From Epiperipatus broadwayi (Eukaryota > Onychophora > Udeonychophora > Euonychophora > Peripatidae), in NCBI GenBank assembly GCA_028023455.1, contig JAQFVV010012984.1, positions 126,001 through 190,000 of the forward strand: a stretch of DNA of 64,000 bases, in the 5' to 3' direction. Position numbers and translations under genes: made by a program. This document shows, one piece after another, positions 11,396-28,590 of this stretch. Each line of letters opens with the position of its first letter. The stretch's first letter is position 1. The notes beneath the pieces were generated by a model. That model worked only from the letters and a program-made list of their open reading frames with translations, ran no database searches and was not told the DNA's origin.

Positions 11396-12204
11396 ATATA
11401 TATATATATATATATAGTTGTTTGTTTGTAAAATTCTACTTTCAATGCTCTTTTACTTGGAAGATCAGCATGTTTGCAGTTGTAAGAGTCCATTGCAATA
11501 AGATGTAATATAGTACAGGGAAGGGAAGGTTTATTAAGTTAGAAAATCTTTTTTTTTTGTTTTTGTAAATAAAATTTAGGTCAACTCCTTTATACTGACT
11601 TGATATTTGGGCATCATCATAACTTAATATAAGATGAGGTAAGAATTTTGGTACTCTTCCATACATGCACTTGTACAAGACAGAATTTGTGTTGTTTGTT
11701 TATTTATTTATGTTTAACTAACAATCGTTACATTCAGTTTATTTTATATGAATGACTAAAAATCTCATGTGAAAGTCTTTTTATGTCTCCTTCAAGAAAC
11801 TTGTGTGTAGGGGATTCAAAAAAAGATTTCTCCAGTAGAAATTGGATCATGGAGATATTGGACATATTGAAATATAATCTTGTAAATAGTTAGTTAGCTT
11901 CATGATCATTATGACAATGAAATAATATTTTTCCTTTCTTTTATTCTTGTGTCTTAGCTAATCGTATTGACTTTGTAAACAGATTGCTTTAATGTATATC
12001 TACCAGGGGCATGTGTTGATATAATAAATAATTTAGTTATTGCAATGAAAGAGATGCATATGGGACACATATAAGAACACCTACTGCTATGTGAATAGAA
12101 TTTATTTTTTTCTGTTATTAATAAAATTTGTTAATGTGTTTTAAATCAAATTGGTCTTTAGTTTATCAAACTTGTTCATACACATCCTCATCAATTTACT
12201 TAAC

Positions 12205-12257
<53 letters not shown>

Positions 12258-14236
12258 AACAACCCACCTTCTTTATCTTATATAACAATAATGAATAGAA
12301 ATAAAAAATATTATTCTTCCTTCCTTACTAAAACCATCCAATCTTTGAAGGTGTCTGGTCCTCAGGCAGTGTGAACAAAATCATTTGCAGCAAGCTACCA
12401 ATAATATAAACACTCTACTACTAGATAAATACTGGCCAGCCAAACACTTTATTGATTTTAAGGTAAACCCTTTAGGAGCCAGTTAATCACATAGTATTTA
12501 ACATGTTTACCCAACCAGTAACGAATCTAGTACCTGAAGTTCCCAGTTAGCTCATTCAAATCTAGATGCCTTAAAAGAAAAGAAACCTCCATCCAATTTA
12601 AAAATTCTATTTTAATTAATAATGAAGATTTATCGTACATTAGACTTTGGCATCCTTAAAAAAAATCAAATCCTTATTTTTAAAAAAAAATTATCCTTAT
12701 TCTTTTATTTGTAACTTAATCATTTTTTAATAACAATTAAATCTTTTTTTTTCCACTTTACTAAAAATCTTATTTCATCAATAAATATATGTATTCATTT
12801 ATTAATATAAATATTTCAAACGACAGTTTAAATCTTTTTTTTTAAATGATCATTTTGTTTTATAATTCAACCACGCACGTTCTTTCATTAACATAAATGT
12901 TTTAATACATTATAAACAACTAGAAATATACATAATATATTGAATTAAAATTCACACATACATACAAGTAATGTCTTTGAATAAAGTTGAACACAGAAGC
13001 CAATATCATTTATATTTTCCAGTTACTACTTGGTGAAGTTGAAAGTTTTATTTATTTATTTATCAGTTTTTTAAAAAAAAAAATCAAGACTTACAGAATA
13101 TGAAAATTAAACATTAGGTAGGATTTGAAACCTGAATTGACGTATGTACAGCACAATGTAATTTCTATAGAAGGTCATTTCTGACTGGTTAGCGCTAACC
13201 TCCAGCTTCCCTGAATTCACGATGTTACATGGCCTTTGTGTATTTTCAGCATAGATACACCGTTACTCTGTTGACTTTATCTGAACATGGTTTTCCCTTT
13301 GAACTATCTGCTGATGGTATTGCAGTGAAGGCTCGTGTTAGTTGCATGATATGATGAATTTAACAATGCATCATTTTGTCTGTATAACAATTTATATATT
13401 TTCTTTTGATTCTTTGATTTTATAAGATATTTTGAAATATTTTAAAATATAATAATAAAAATGGAATGTTGAAATTAAAACCATCTTAAACAATGACAAA
13501 GTTTACTTAAAACCAATGTTTTCTATCTCGTGAAATTATTGTACATTTACTTCACTCTGATTGGGTTTCTATTTTGTTTATTCAAAATTTTTACACACGC
13601 ACACATTTAATTCTATTATTATAAAACAAAACAATTTTTTCTTTATTACTTTTTATTATGAACTAATCAAAAGTAATATTAAATCATTTTTATTTTACTT
13701 TTTTTTCTTAAAATAAAAAAAAACTTACCCTCCTTTTAAAATCATTTATTATTTATTTTTCTTTAACAATAAACCCCCCTACCCTACTTTTTTGTTTTTA
13801 AATTTTCTTTTCCTTCAACTTTTAACTTTTATTTTAACTTAATTTTCCCATTTTATTTTTTAAAGGTGAGATTTATTAAATATTACTACTTTTAAATAAT
13901 ACTACATATTTGATCAAGATGTACCTCAGTATAATATATATACATGAGCACACATATTATTATAATATGTAACATAACAATAGGGTTTGATGTATGTTAA
14001 ACAAATAAAAATTTAATTGCTATATAAAGTAAATTCATAGTTGAAAAAAACCAAAGGCAACATTTTCTCTGGGTTCAAATACTGAGGCATAATGAAATCT
14101 GAAAAATATGTGAGGTTTGGATGGACTAGCCTAAATTGTATCTAGATTTAATTAGTAAATTAAGATATTAAGGGATAGCCCATTGGCGTTGGATATGATT
14201 ATTTGTTAGTTACTTAGTGGCATTACTCCTAGCATT
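11396..14236. other. AT-rich spacer
   Basis: A (TA)n tract fills 12,208-12,255. Segments of more balanced composition at 12,340-12,570 and 13,110-13,350 look like old dispersed repeats but are not recognised. T-rich and C-run DNA (AACCCCCCTACCC) lies at 13,620-13,860. No ORF of interest. Confidence 0.5.
13115..13201 (-). repeat. Possible tRNA-derived SINE scrap
   Basis: The minus strand has GGTTTCAAATCC (13,120-13,131), a good RNA polymerase III B-box, about 55 bp downstream of GGTTAGCGCTAACC, itself a perfect 14-bp palindrome. The A-box is poor, so this is only suggestive. Confidence 0.25.
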
Positions 14237-14737
14237 CTACCCAAAGACCCTAGGTCTGACCATAGTTAGATGCACTCCCCTTTTCTGTTGGAAAACCTAT
14301 ACTATTACATCATGGCACAACCAACTTAGGGGCTTGAAATCATAGATCAAGAGCATTATAACAGTTTTTTAGGGAGGTCCAGCCAATGGACTGATATGTA
14401 AAAACAATTGTGGGGGATTTGCTCTTCTCTTAAACTTTGCACATCCACACCCCTAATGAAATTATGTAAGTGGCAATGGATTAACACCCAAAGACCCTAA
14501 GTCTGACTATAGTTAGATGCACTCCCCTCTTCTGGTAGAAAACCTTGACTATTACATCATGGCACAGCCAACTTTGGGGCTCAAAATCATAGATCAAGAG
14601 CTTTACAACAGTTTTTTAGGGAGGTCTAGCCAATGGACTGATATTAAATAAAAATTGTGGAGGAATTGCTCTTCTCTTAAACTTGCGCATCCACAACTCT
14701 AATGAAATTATGTAAGTGGCAATGGATTAACACACCC
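14237..14737 (+). repeat. 247-bp tandem duplication containing primer-site-like motif
   Basis: Two copies (about 14,241-14,487 and 14,488-14,737) share ACCCAAAGACCCTA-like starts and end ATGTAAGTGGCAATGGATTA. Each has TTACATCATGGCAC followed by CAACTT and GGGGCTTGAAAT or GGGGCTCAAAAT (TGG at 14,313 and 14,560). This is the same order and near-match as the LTR-end/Lys primer site of the element at 2.5 kb. It lies 390-870 bp upstream of a coiled-coil ORF, so it may be a duplicated U5-leader segment of a second, related LTR element whose LTR is not recognisable here. Confidence 0.6.
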
Positions 14738-14981
14738 AACCATAAATAGTAATACATTTTTGAAACATTAAATGTAAATGATTGATGAGTGGAAGAGAAT
14801 AAACAGACACCATAAATAATTAATTAATGAATAAAACAAGCTAAAATAGACTAGACAGGCAAATAAAGCATAGGCTAAACAAAAAATAGGCATTAAAAAA
14901 TAACATCTATACCTATAAAAAAGCATAAAAGGAGGAGTTAAATAAACATGTCATGGCAAGGAGATAGCAGTAGGTTCTATG

Positions 14982-15033
<52 letters not shown>
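14982..15033. repeat. (AC)n-(TA)n compound microsatellite
   Basis: About 13 AC units followed by about 13 TA units. It happens to be open in the frame of the following ORF but is unlikely to be coding. Confidence 0.95.
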
Positions 15034-15124
15034 GGAAAGGAAACAAAGTAACTTTATAATTAAGTTATTGGAAAATAATTTTTTTATGATACTTGGAAGT
15101 GGAAGCTTGCTATCAAACAAAGAA

Positions 15125-16255
15125 ATGAGTCATATTGAAGAATCACATAGTGTTAGCAATAGTGAGATGGAAGATAATGCTAGTAATGTTGGACAAGAAT
15201 CTTTACATGTCCAGTTGCCTGTGGAGTCTATGACCAAAATTGACCATCCTTCTCAGGCACTGGCCATAGGTCAGGTATTACACCAAGTGCAAGGGATACT
15301 TAGCAATAAAATGGCTTGCATACATGAAGCTGAAATAGCAAAGATTGCAGAAGATGAAATGATAATGGCAAGAATGTACAAAATGATCATGAGCAGCCTG
15401 AAACCAAAGATTGATGAAATGAACAGTAATATAAGCACTCTAAGAAGTGGTATGAATAACATGAAGGAGAAATAGAATAGTAACATGAATAGCATTTAGG
15501 AAGAAGTGAAAGAAGAAATGAACCAAAGTTTGAGTGATGTAAACAGCAGCATCGGCAGCATAAAGAACAAAATGACTAGCCTAAAAGATGAAGTGAACAA
15601 TAATATAAGTAGCCTCAGAAATGATATGAACAACATTAAGGAAAGCATTGATCATAAAATGAATAATAAGATGACAACTTTGGAAGAAATTCTGAAGGAA
15701 AACATAGACAGTGTCAGGTTGGATGTCAAAGCTGAAGTGCATGACATAGAGGCTAGATTGTCCACTGATATACAAGAGCTATCAATAAATTTGAACAATG
15801 TACAAAGACACACCTCAGAGGTGAATCTGACACTTGGCAACTTAAGGAATGAATTGGAAGACAAGGACATAAATTGCCAACAATGATTTGAAGATTTCAA
15901 ATCAAGTATCATTGGTCACCTGAATATCAAATATGATGAAGTACATAGAGCCAGGAGATCTTCAAAGAAGAAATGCATACAGGACAGCAGAAACTGCAAG
16001 ACACAGTCTGAAGAGAACTTCAGGAATCTCATGCAAGAATGGATCAACTCTCCACAACACAGAGCCTTGAGCCAGTCACATAATGAAGCCTTAGTAGCCT
16101 TAGATCACCCCTGTAAATGACTTGAGAACAGGATGACCTCAGTAGAAACAGACTCAGTCATATGCAAGGCCACTATAGAGAAGCTAATGGAAAGTGTCAC
16201 TGAAATAATTTATTCAAAATTATTGTTGTGCTCTGACTATTTGGTAGAACTGTGA
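15125..16255 (+). pseudogene. Coiled-coil gag-like ORF with four nonsense codons
   Basis: From the ATG at 15,125 (MSHIEESHSVSNSEME) one reading frame continues 377 codons to TGA at 16,253 with no frameshift, interrupted by TAG at 15,473 and 15,497 and TGA at 15,884 and about 16,118. The protein is a long heptad-like coiled coil with Asn/Ser/Met-rich repeats (INSLKDEVNNNISSLRNDMN type) in residues 100-260, then a basic stretch (RARRSSKKK) and another helical region. No zinc knuckle or enzyme motif is seen. By position after the primer-site-like tandem it resembles the gag-position ORF of an LTR element; a coiled-coil ORF1 of a LINE is the alternative. A start at 14,948 would put the microsatellite into the protein and is less likely. 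Confidence 0.55.
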
Positions 16256-16339
16256 TTTTCCCTCCATCTTGTTATAGATCTTGGTGTATCAGCATTTTAT
16301 AAATTTTATTGTAACCCCACGGTGTCTAGCTGAAGAGTC

Positions 16340-16680
16340 TCCTCATTTTACTCTCATTTTATTTATACTCTATTCTTTCTCGTACTCTCTCTTTTATATT
16401 ATTTCTATTCTCTCTCTCCTCTTCTTCCTCCCTTCTCATTTTGTTCTTTCTCTTTCTTTTTTCATTTTGTTCTTTCTCTTTCATTTTTTTGTCTCTCTCT
16501 ACACTTTAATCTCTCTACCTCCCTGGGATCTTCATCATTTATTAAGGTTACAATTGACTTACTATCTCTTCTTTTTCTCTCTCTACCCTACACTCTTTCT
16601 CTATTACTCTCTCTCTCTCTCTCTCTCTCTATTCTCCTCTCTTTTCTCTCTTCCTTCTCTCTCATCTCTACCCCCTCTCA
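16340..16680. repeat. Polypyrimidine (CT-rich) tract
   Basis: About 340 bp of mostly C and T on the plus strand, including (CT)n at 16,606-16,630. The other strand is a long purine tract. It can form triplex DNA in principle. The open frame through it has Ser/Leu/Phe-rich nonsense composition. Confidence 0.85.
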
Positions 16681-20443
<3,763 letters not shown>

Positions 20444-22788
20444 CATAAAACGTAAAATTAATATAAAATTAAATAACACTCTTGCTAATTTTTAAGATTT
20501 CTAGTTTCTAACATAAATAATAATTGGTAATTTAATATAATAGCAAAATAATCAGATGATCATCTATATTAAAGTACAAAACATGTTTTTTTTTGTTTGT
20601 TTGCAGATGAGGAATTCTTTCACATTATCCTGAAAAAAATATTATTTCCAGTCAATCACATATATAATGATTATATTTATATTAAAACTTAACTTTAAGA
20701 GTAGAAAACAAGATCAAGTAGAAAATGAATTCTATGAATCAAAATGTTAATTATAAGTTATAATATATAAATTAAGCATATTCCGAAGTGTTGATTTTTT
20801 TTTGTTTTATTCTTAAAATTAATATTTTATTTCTAATTTAAATAAATACATGTCATTATATATGTTTATTAATTGGGCTTAGTCAAACAAAATAGTACTT
20901 TTTCTGGACTACACGTGATATAATAAAATAATTTTCTATTTTTTTTCTTTGATAGGGATAATCAGATGTTTATTTTGTCATGTTAATGATTGATTATACG
21001 TCTTAAAAACTTTAAGTATTATCAAGGTGGTTGCTTAATACTAATATATAATTAAATATTTCTCAGAGAAATAGCATAGAATAAATCATTACTAACTGTT
21101 ACTTAATTAGTCTGTTCTATTATGTTGATTATATAAAAAAAAATATTGTACATACAATATTTTATTTTAAAAAAATAATTTGAATGATAAATATTTAAAA
21201 AAAAAAATTAAAACAATATAAATTAAATTTGGATATCTATTTCATACTCATTACCAATTAAAAATATATAGTTTCTATTGAAATTATTATAATATTTTAT
21301 TGCAAAATATTTGAGATTTCTTTTAGTTTGTTCAAAGCACACTATATTAGGAAAGTTATAAGTAATAACATATTATTTAATATAATAAATGATAATTAAT
21401 GTATTCATGTAAAAAAAAATGTTACAGTATGTAAGTGTAAGAAATTTAATACTTACGAATTAAAATGTAGAAAAATAATTATAAATATAATTGTACTTTT
21501 AACAGGCTAATCAGATCTGAATGGCAAATATTTTTTGTAATATTTTGTTTGATTTATCCTTTAGTTAATAATGGCTTCACATCCATTTAGCTAAACTATA
21601 ATCGAATATCCAGTTAGGCTGACTATAGGCTTGCTACAATAAAAGGAAATTTCTCAGCGTGTTTAAATACTCTCAGCTGCAAAAAGAAAACAAATCACTA
21701 ATATTTAAACGTCAAAACATGTGCATATATTCTAATCATTACTTTTAAAATATACTTAATCATCATCAGGATTTCCATTCTTGCTATTAAAAGGTGTGAA
21801 GGTTGCCTTGACAGCAGTTAGAGATATTGGTTGCTATATTTACTGTGAATGTTTAGGTGGTTACTGGTTGGAAACTAATTAATCATCATAGAAAACATAT
21901 TTTAGAACAATATATAAAAATGTAAATTAACAATATTCTTTAGTCAACTATTATTTTTTTAAAAAAAACTATATTTTATAAATTATCAAATTTATTTTTT
22001 TACAGATATATACGATAATGTTTAACTGCTGATATTTTAAAAAATAAAGAAATAGATCGAAATTTGTCATATCTATTAATCGTCTTTAAAGTCCTTTTGT
22101 ATATTATTGGATTTTTTCTTCTAGTTAGTCCAAAACGTATAATATTACGAAATTATTATAATTATATATATGTAATTCAAGTTTTATTACTCACAACCTG
22201 GTTTTTTTTAAAAAAATATATATTAAATCAATTTATTTAATTATTAAATCAATTTCTCTATTTGATCACGCTAGCTTAATTTTTTTATCAAATAAATTAT
22301 ATTTGTATTTAATTGTAACCGTGAGAACGACGTGTAATCTATATTATTGTTGATAATTACAGTGATAAATTTGGCATTCAAATAATTATTTTTAATCAAC
22401 ATTTTTTATTGACAATATTAGATTTACCATCATAATTTTAAGATCAATATAATGTAGTTTTTGAAATGATTTCATGCTATCGTTAAAATTAAGATTATTT
22501 TTAACAATTTTATTTATTTCAGCTGGTTCAGTAATCAAGTTTTTACTGAATTAATATTTTTATCAATAAAGATCTTTAATAAAATGTAAGATTTTAATTG
22601 CATTGACTTTATCTTCAAATATTTTTTTGGTAATAACCATAGTTTGTTATTTAACAAACGTTTAGTAAATATGGTCAGAAAGTTATTACAATTAAATTAT
22701 ATATATATAAAATAATCCCACTGCATAACGGTATACTGAAATAAATATACAATATTAAGCAGTACTGGATTTCTTAACCATGTGGGGT
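20444..22788. other. AT-rich spacer, nothing recognised
   Basis: Very low G+C with homopolymer runs. No ORF, RNA gene or repeat family identified. Confidence 0.55.
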
Positions 22789-22870
22789 GATTTAATATAT
22801 ATATATATATATAATAAAATGTTATGTATGATTTAATATATATATATATATATAATAAAATGTTATGTAT
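22789..22870. repeat. 41-bp direct tandem duplication
   Basis: GATTTAATATATAT...ATAATAAAATGTTATGTAT occurs twice in perfect tandem (22,789-22,829 and 22,830-22,870), each unit including a short (TA)n. Confidence 0.9.
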
Positions 22871-22939
22871 GAAATGAAGTGGGTGAGAGTATCGATACAT
22901 GGCTGTATGTATATATAAAATAAGTATAGTGTCTATACT

Positions 22940-23413
22940 AACCCAGATTTTCAAACTTCCTACAGCTAAGCACTCCATCTTATACAACTGATATATATAA
23001 CCAGTAAATGTGAAATAAAGAATTTCCTATATAGATACATATTGTGCTGAACCTGCCATCATTAGTTGGTCCAAATCACCATCTCCCACACGTATATATA
23101 ATTAGGGCTCAGTTTATATTAAGATAGCAAATCTTCAAACTTTAATGAATAAGCTTCAATTTTCTCCATGCTCTAAGTCTTCAACTATCCTTATCATTGA
23201 AAATCCGGTTTGAAGAATTGCTATTTTAATATAAAATGAGCACTGATTGTAAATATATGTTGAAAATGGTGATCTGGACAAATTGATGAGTACTGGTTCA
23301 ACACAAAATACATATATTGGAGCTCATTTATCTTTTTCAGATGTATGTAATCATGTGTATCAACTGTATAAGATGGAGTGCACAGCTGTAGTAAGCTTGA
23401 AAGTCTCAGTTTA
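22940..23413. repeat. Imperfect foldback element, about 470 bp
   Basis: Left arm: CTACAGCTAAGCACTCCATC near 22,960 and TGTGCTGAACCTGCCATCAT at 23,043. Right arm (inverted): GTATAAGATGGAGTGCACAG near 23,366 and GGTTCAACACA near 23,296. Inner arms also pair: GATAGCAAATCTTCAAAC (23,123) with GTTTGAAGAATTGCTATTTT (23,210). Arms are roughly 80% alike and the loop is about 65 bp (around 23,141-23,205). No ORF, so MITE-like or an old inverted duplication. Confidence 0.7.
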
Positions 23414-24216
23414 AGTCCCTTCTAATTACATTAACTTTAGTATAAACAATATAAATTCCAGTATTAGGTACTTATCATTGGGATGTTCTGCAATATGTTG
23501 TATGGTGTCACAGAATATCATTTGCTGTTATTGCATCATATAGCAACTCTTTTGGAAATTTTTATAATGAAATGTCATTGTCTGTTACTAACAACAACAT
23601 GGTTTTGTGGGGAAAAAATCTCTTGAATGTTGCAAAGAGATGATATTGTTATTGATTTATTCAGGTGTGATCTTCAATATTTTTTTTATTTCAGACAATT
23701 TTTGATGGATTTGACTTTCCTGTTTTTCAATTTCTAATTTATCTATATTAGTATCCGGTAGTTTTCTATATCTAAAAACGATCATTTGAGAGGTAGTTGA
23801 ATTGCTTTTTTTTTATTATTTCTTTGCTGATATCTGAATTAAAATGATTTTTGGGTTTTTTGTTAGAATAAATGAATTAATTTTTTTCTTTCTTTTTCTA
23901 TGATCATGCCTGAAAATGTTGTTTTGTTCCTTTTATGGCTTTTATTGATGTTTCTGCTGCCGTTAATTAGATCATGTTATCTTTGAGCCTCCACACTTGC
24001 ATTGTTAATTTGTTAATGTTGGTTTTCAATTCAAAAAATATCAATTAAATTCTACTTACTTTTTCTGTTAGTTGATATCAATTAAATTAATATTAGAAAT
24101 TTTGATGTTATATATATATATATTTATTTTGTTTGATAGATTTTATTAGCTTTTTAATGGTTTAAATGTGGAGGATTTTTACCTGATCTGTGCTGACCAA
24201 GGTCTAAGGTGCTCTC

Positions 24217-24503
<287 letters not shown>

Positions 24504-27500
24504 TAGATTTCAAAGCAACTTTATTCATTGAACAAAAATTACATTAGTGTACTTATGTATACATAGAAAAAAAATGTTCAAGCTTAATTATTTTGTCAGT
24601 GATTACATGTGTATCTAAATTTTGTTCAGATACATTGCGCATATATATGAATATTTTTCAAATACAGTGGTTAACTAGGCAATTCAATATGTACATATTT
24701 ATTGTTTAATTGTTAGCTTAATTATGATTGGTGGATGACATGTTGTCAATAGAGTAAAGTGAAACCCACAAGCCCATACAAAAATTTGGGAATAGTTTAT
24801 GGGACTGAAAGTTCATATGAAGTAAGCAACCATCTGGTTGAGAATACTGAATCAATTATGGAAGCTGTCACTGTTGTCTAAGAATTAAAACATGCAATTG
24901 ATAAAAAAGCATAATTTGATCATAATCTTATTAATGATAGATTGCATATGAAAAATGTAAAGGAATCAATAGCTACATATATATTGTTTTAAGACTAATC
25001 AGAGTAAAGGGTATTTAAATATTATTTAGATAAATAGGATGGTCATCTGTTGGTCTGTGGCTGTATTTATTGGATCAGCAAATGCAGGATTTGTGATTAT
25101 TCAAACAAGAGTGGAGTGTAATGTTTATCAGTGATATATCAAGAAGCATTCAGATGATGTTTATTATTTATAGTGAATAGTTAAGTACAAGAAGGCTCAA
25201 AGAAAACAAGCATATGATTCTGCTCTAAGGCTGAGATTATCAGTGTTATTGTAGAAAGTTAGAGGTTGTATTGGTGTCTTAAATGGGACCCCTTTGTAGC
25301 AAAGATGCACAAAGTGCTCAAATATACCGTTTCTGGCTCTCAGTTGGTCAAACTTGTTGTAAAAAGTATCTGGGTAGTATCAGGTGTTGTTCTTAAGGCA
25401 AAACATGCATTGCATTTACCAGAAGTTATATAAAATATGTATGGCTACACAGGTGACTGGGTAATATCTATTACATGTAATAGAATGCAGTCAAGTGTAG
25501 GAATGTTTCACTTGTACATGATCAGCACAATTTTCTGAGTGTGTGCTAGGGCGGGGCAGATGTGAAATAACTGATGTTGCATTTTCTTTTATCTAAGATA
25601 TAGTTTGCAGAAGAGATCAATTGCAATATATAATCTGTGATATAATAGAAGGGGAGAGGAGATTAGAAAGTATAGATTAAATGTCAGAAGAGAATTGATG
25701 AATTTTGGATTTAAGAACCATTTTTTTGAATCTATGGAGTAGCTGGCTGATATTTATTTCTAAAATTGGGGACAGGGATTGCCAGGTGGAAATGCATATA
25801 GCAGGTTATAGATGCTCCAGTAGATATTGAAACAGTCAGTTTTGACAATCCTACTGTTTCACCTACTATATACTATAGTATTTCTATATATATATAAACT
25901 ACCACCAAATCCTCGTATATCTTGTTAAAATCATATTAAAAACAGGCTAAATTAAAGCCTAAATATGTTAGTCATGCATGTGTGCATATATATTGAGATA
26001 TAGTGTGAAAATTGCATCTATATATGTAAATCTCAATAAATGTGCACATATATATTTTTATTAATAAATAAATGGAAATGTGTTGTATGTGTAACAAGAG
26101 ACTACATATATGCAGGAATGAATAATGTTAACAGGATTAAAACATTAGAATTTCTTTACTTAAATTATTTATTCTAAAAGTAATATTTGAAATTATTTTA
26201 TAGTTCTGCATATATCGCTAAATTAAATGGTCGAGTTACATATATAACAAAATGTTTTTCCATATTTTAGATTTGTTTTTCTAGAAAGGATGATGCAAGA
26301 AAAGTTAATCTTTCTCGCTATAAAATGACCCAATTTCAGTTTAAGGTTAAATTTGGATTTAAATTTGGAAATATGAATAAATTACTGCGAGTGACCAAGG
26401 TTAAAATTGACCTAAAAGAAAAACAGTCGCAGCAGGATTCCATGATTGTTTGGCAATAGCGAGAGTGCTGGGAAAGAGAATCTAAAAATAATGTAATGAA
26501 GGAGAGGGAGTGAGCTAATATATAAGCTACTGTAGCCATCTTTGAAACACTCTATCATTATGTTTTAAAAAAGTACTTGCAAAAAGACTGATGATGATGA
26601 TATTGGGGTAGAAGGCTAAATCCTTGCCTTCTCAACTTTGATAAGAATCTACCTGAAGCAGGAAGAGATGCAGCAATAGCCACCACCACCTTAAGATGTT
26701 CTTAGATGATGACATAGCCTGACAGCAGAAAAAAAGAAAATGGTAATAAACTCCTTCAATTCTAAAGCCTTTCAACTAAAGTCAACTAATTCTTATAATC
26801 TAGATTAATCTAAATTCTATGGCCATAATGATAATAATGTAAACTAAACATATTTCTTAAATGTAAATTTTTGTTTTATCTTTAATCCTAAAATCTTGCC
26901 TGATTTAAAATGATCTAATAACTGTTTTATAATTTATGGTTTGTCAACTGATTTACGATTTACTATTAAATAAGATGTTAACTGATCTATTATTTTAATA
27001 CTTAATTTATTAACTACTTTATAATTTCTTACCTGAGTTATTATTTGCATTAATAACATATTCCATTTGTTAATATGATTTCTTTATTTATTGGTTTACT
27101 TGCTGAACTTATTTATGATTGATTTAGTTTTATGTATTCATCCTATTTTGAGTAATTAAAGGTTATTTAGTTTTAACTTGCTAAAATCTATATTTTAATA
27201 TAACTTTTGTTACGTATAATTCAAAATGAACTATTTTAAGATAATAACTAAATTTCTAAATTATTTAATATATTTTAAACTAATAGTAATATTTGCGAAT
27301 TCTCTTAAACAACTTAAAATTGTTCTAAACTGAATCAATCAAATTTCAGCTAATGTTGTATGAGTTTCATTTTAAAGCAAAGTCAAATTTCAGATTTCAC
27401 TTATGTGAAATCTTATCTTATTTTAAATCTACACTTCTTTTAGTTAAATCTATGCCAAGTCTTTTATTTTCAATTATGTAATTGTTTATGCTATATTTAT

Positions 27501-28560
27501 TCAAAACCGAGTTTTACTCTTAGTTAAAAGTGTTAGTGAGAAGTAAATATGTATTCTCACACATATATATGTAATTTTGTATATATATGTAAGTTCACGC
27601 ATATTGACGCACAAACCAAAACTCTGTTTTGAAATGGATAAAATATCTTAATTAAGATATAATTACAAGCTTACAGTTATTCTTAGATAGATTTGCTTTA
27701 AATATAATATTTAATCAATATTCAGTGGAAGTGATAAAATGCAGCATAAATCTATAATTCTGTATTGTAATTTCCCTCAATATGCTTTAATCCTCCCTAG
27801 AATTATAAATGCCTATATAGATAGCTTTGTAAATTGGATTCATAAGCTTTCCTTAATACTATAATTATAAATACTATCATATGAACTGATATAGGGTAGT
27901 TTCATGAAGGAAACTATTGTTTAGTGTCTTAATTTTTATTATATAATAACGTCAGTGGTGCGTATGTGTCCTTAAGAAATGCTACAGTGTAATCACTTGT
28001 TGCTGTCCTTTTTTAATGGTCATACATGTTAGGGCTACACCATTACTCTTAGTTCGGACAACTACCTTCTCCAGATGGTGGACAGGTTTGCACCTCCCCA
28101 TTCTGCCTCCTCAGTCAGTAGAGCATAAGTTTCCCCACTTAATTAGTTGTTCGATTATCTGGACTAAATGTCTCTTATTTCCACAGCAATGAGTTCGGTA
28201 AAAGTGAAACTTTACTAGGTAAAAATCCTGTGAATAAGGCACATATACAAGATGCAGAGACTCAGAAATGTATGTTTTCTATACACCTTGGTATCTGAAG
28301 TCTGACTGCCAATCATCAGTTCATCCCACCATTATAATTGTTATTTCAACTTTGATCTGAATTCGAATCCAATTTAATATGCATATTATCTATATAGAGA
28401 ATATATTGATTATTCATGCTTAGTAAAATATGTTCTTTATAAATGTTTATATTCACTTCTACTAACTCTAAAGCAAACCTAGATCCTATTATATAGCATA
28501 AACTAGGTATAGATAGTCATGAGCAAATTCACTAATTTATAATGTAATATTAAGGCTTAT
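24504..28560. other. Mixed spacer with possible eroded coding patch
   Basis: At 24,750-25,560 the plus strand reads short protein-like pieces (YKNLGIVYGTESSYEVSNHL near 24,780, then MEAVTVV, RLHMKNVKESIATYIL) separated by stops and shifts. It may be a dead transposon, but no family motif is visible. A small inverted repeat (CAAAACCGAGTTTTA near 27,503 against AAAACTCTGTTTTG near 27,617) encloses about 110 bp. A patch of higher G+C at 28,010-28,340 is not recognised. Confidence 0.35.
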
Positions 28561-28590
28561 GAAAATGTAACTTCCAATCTATAATATCTT

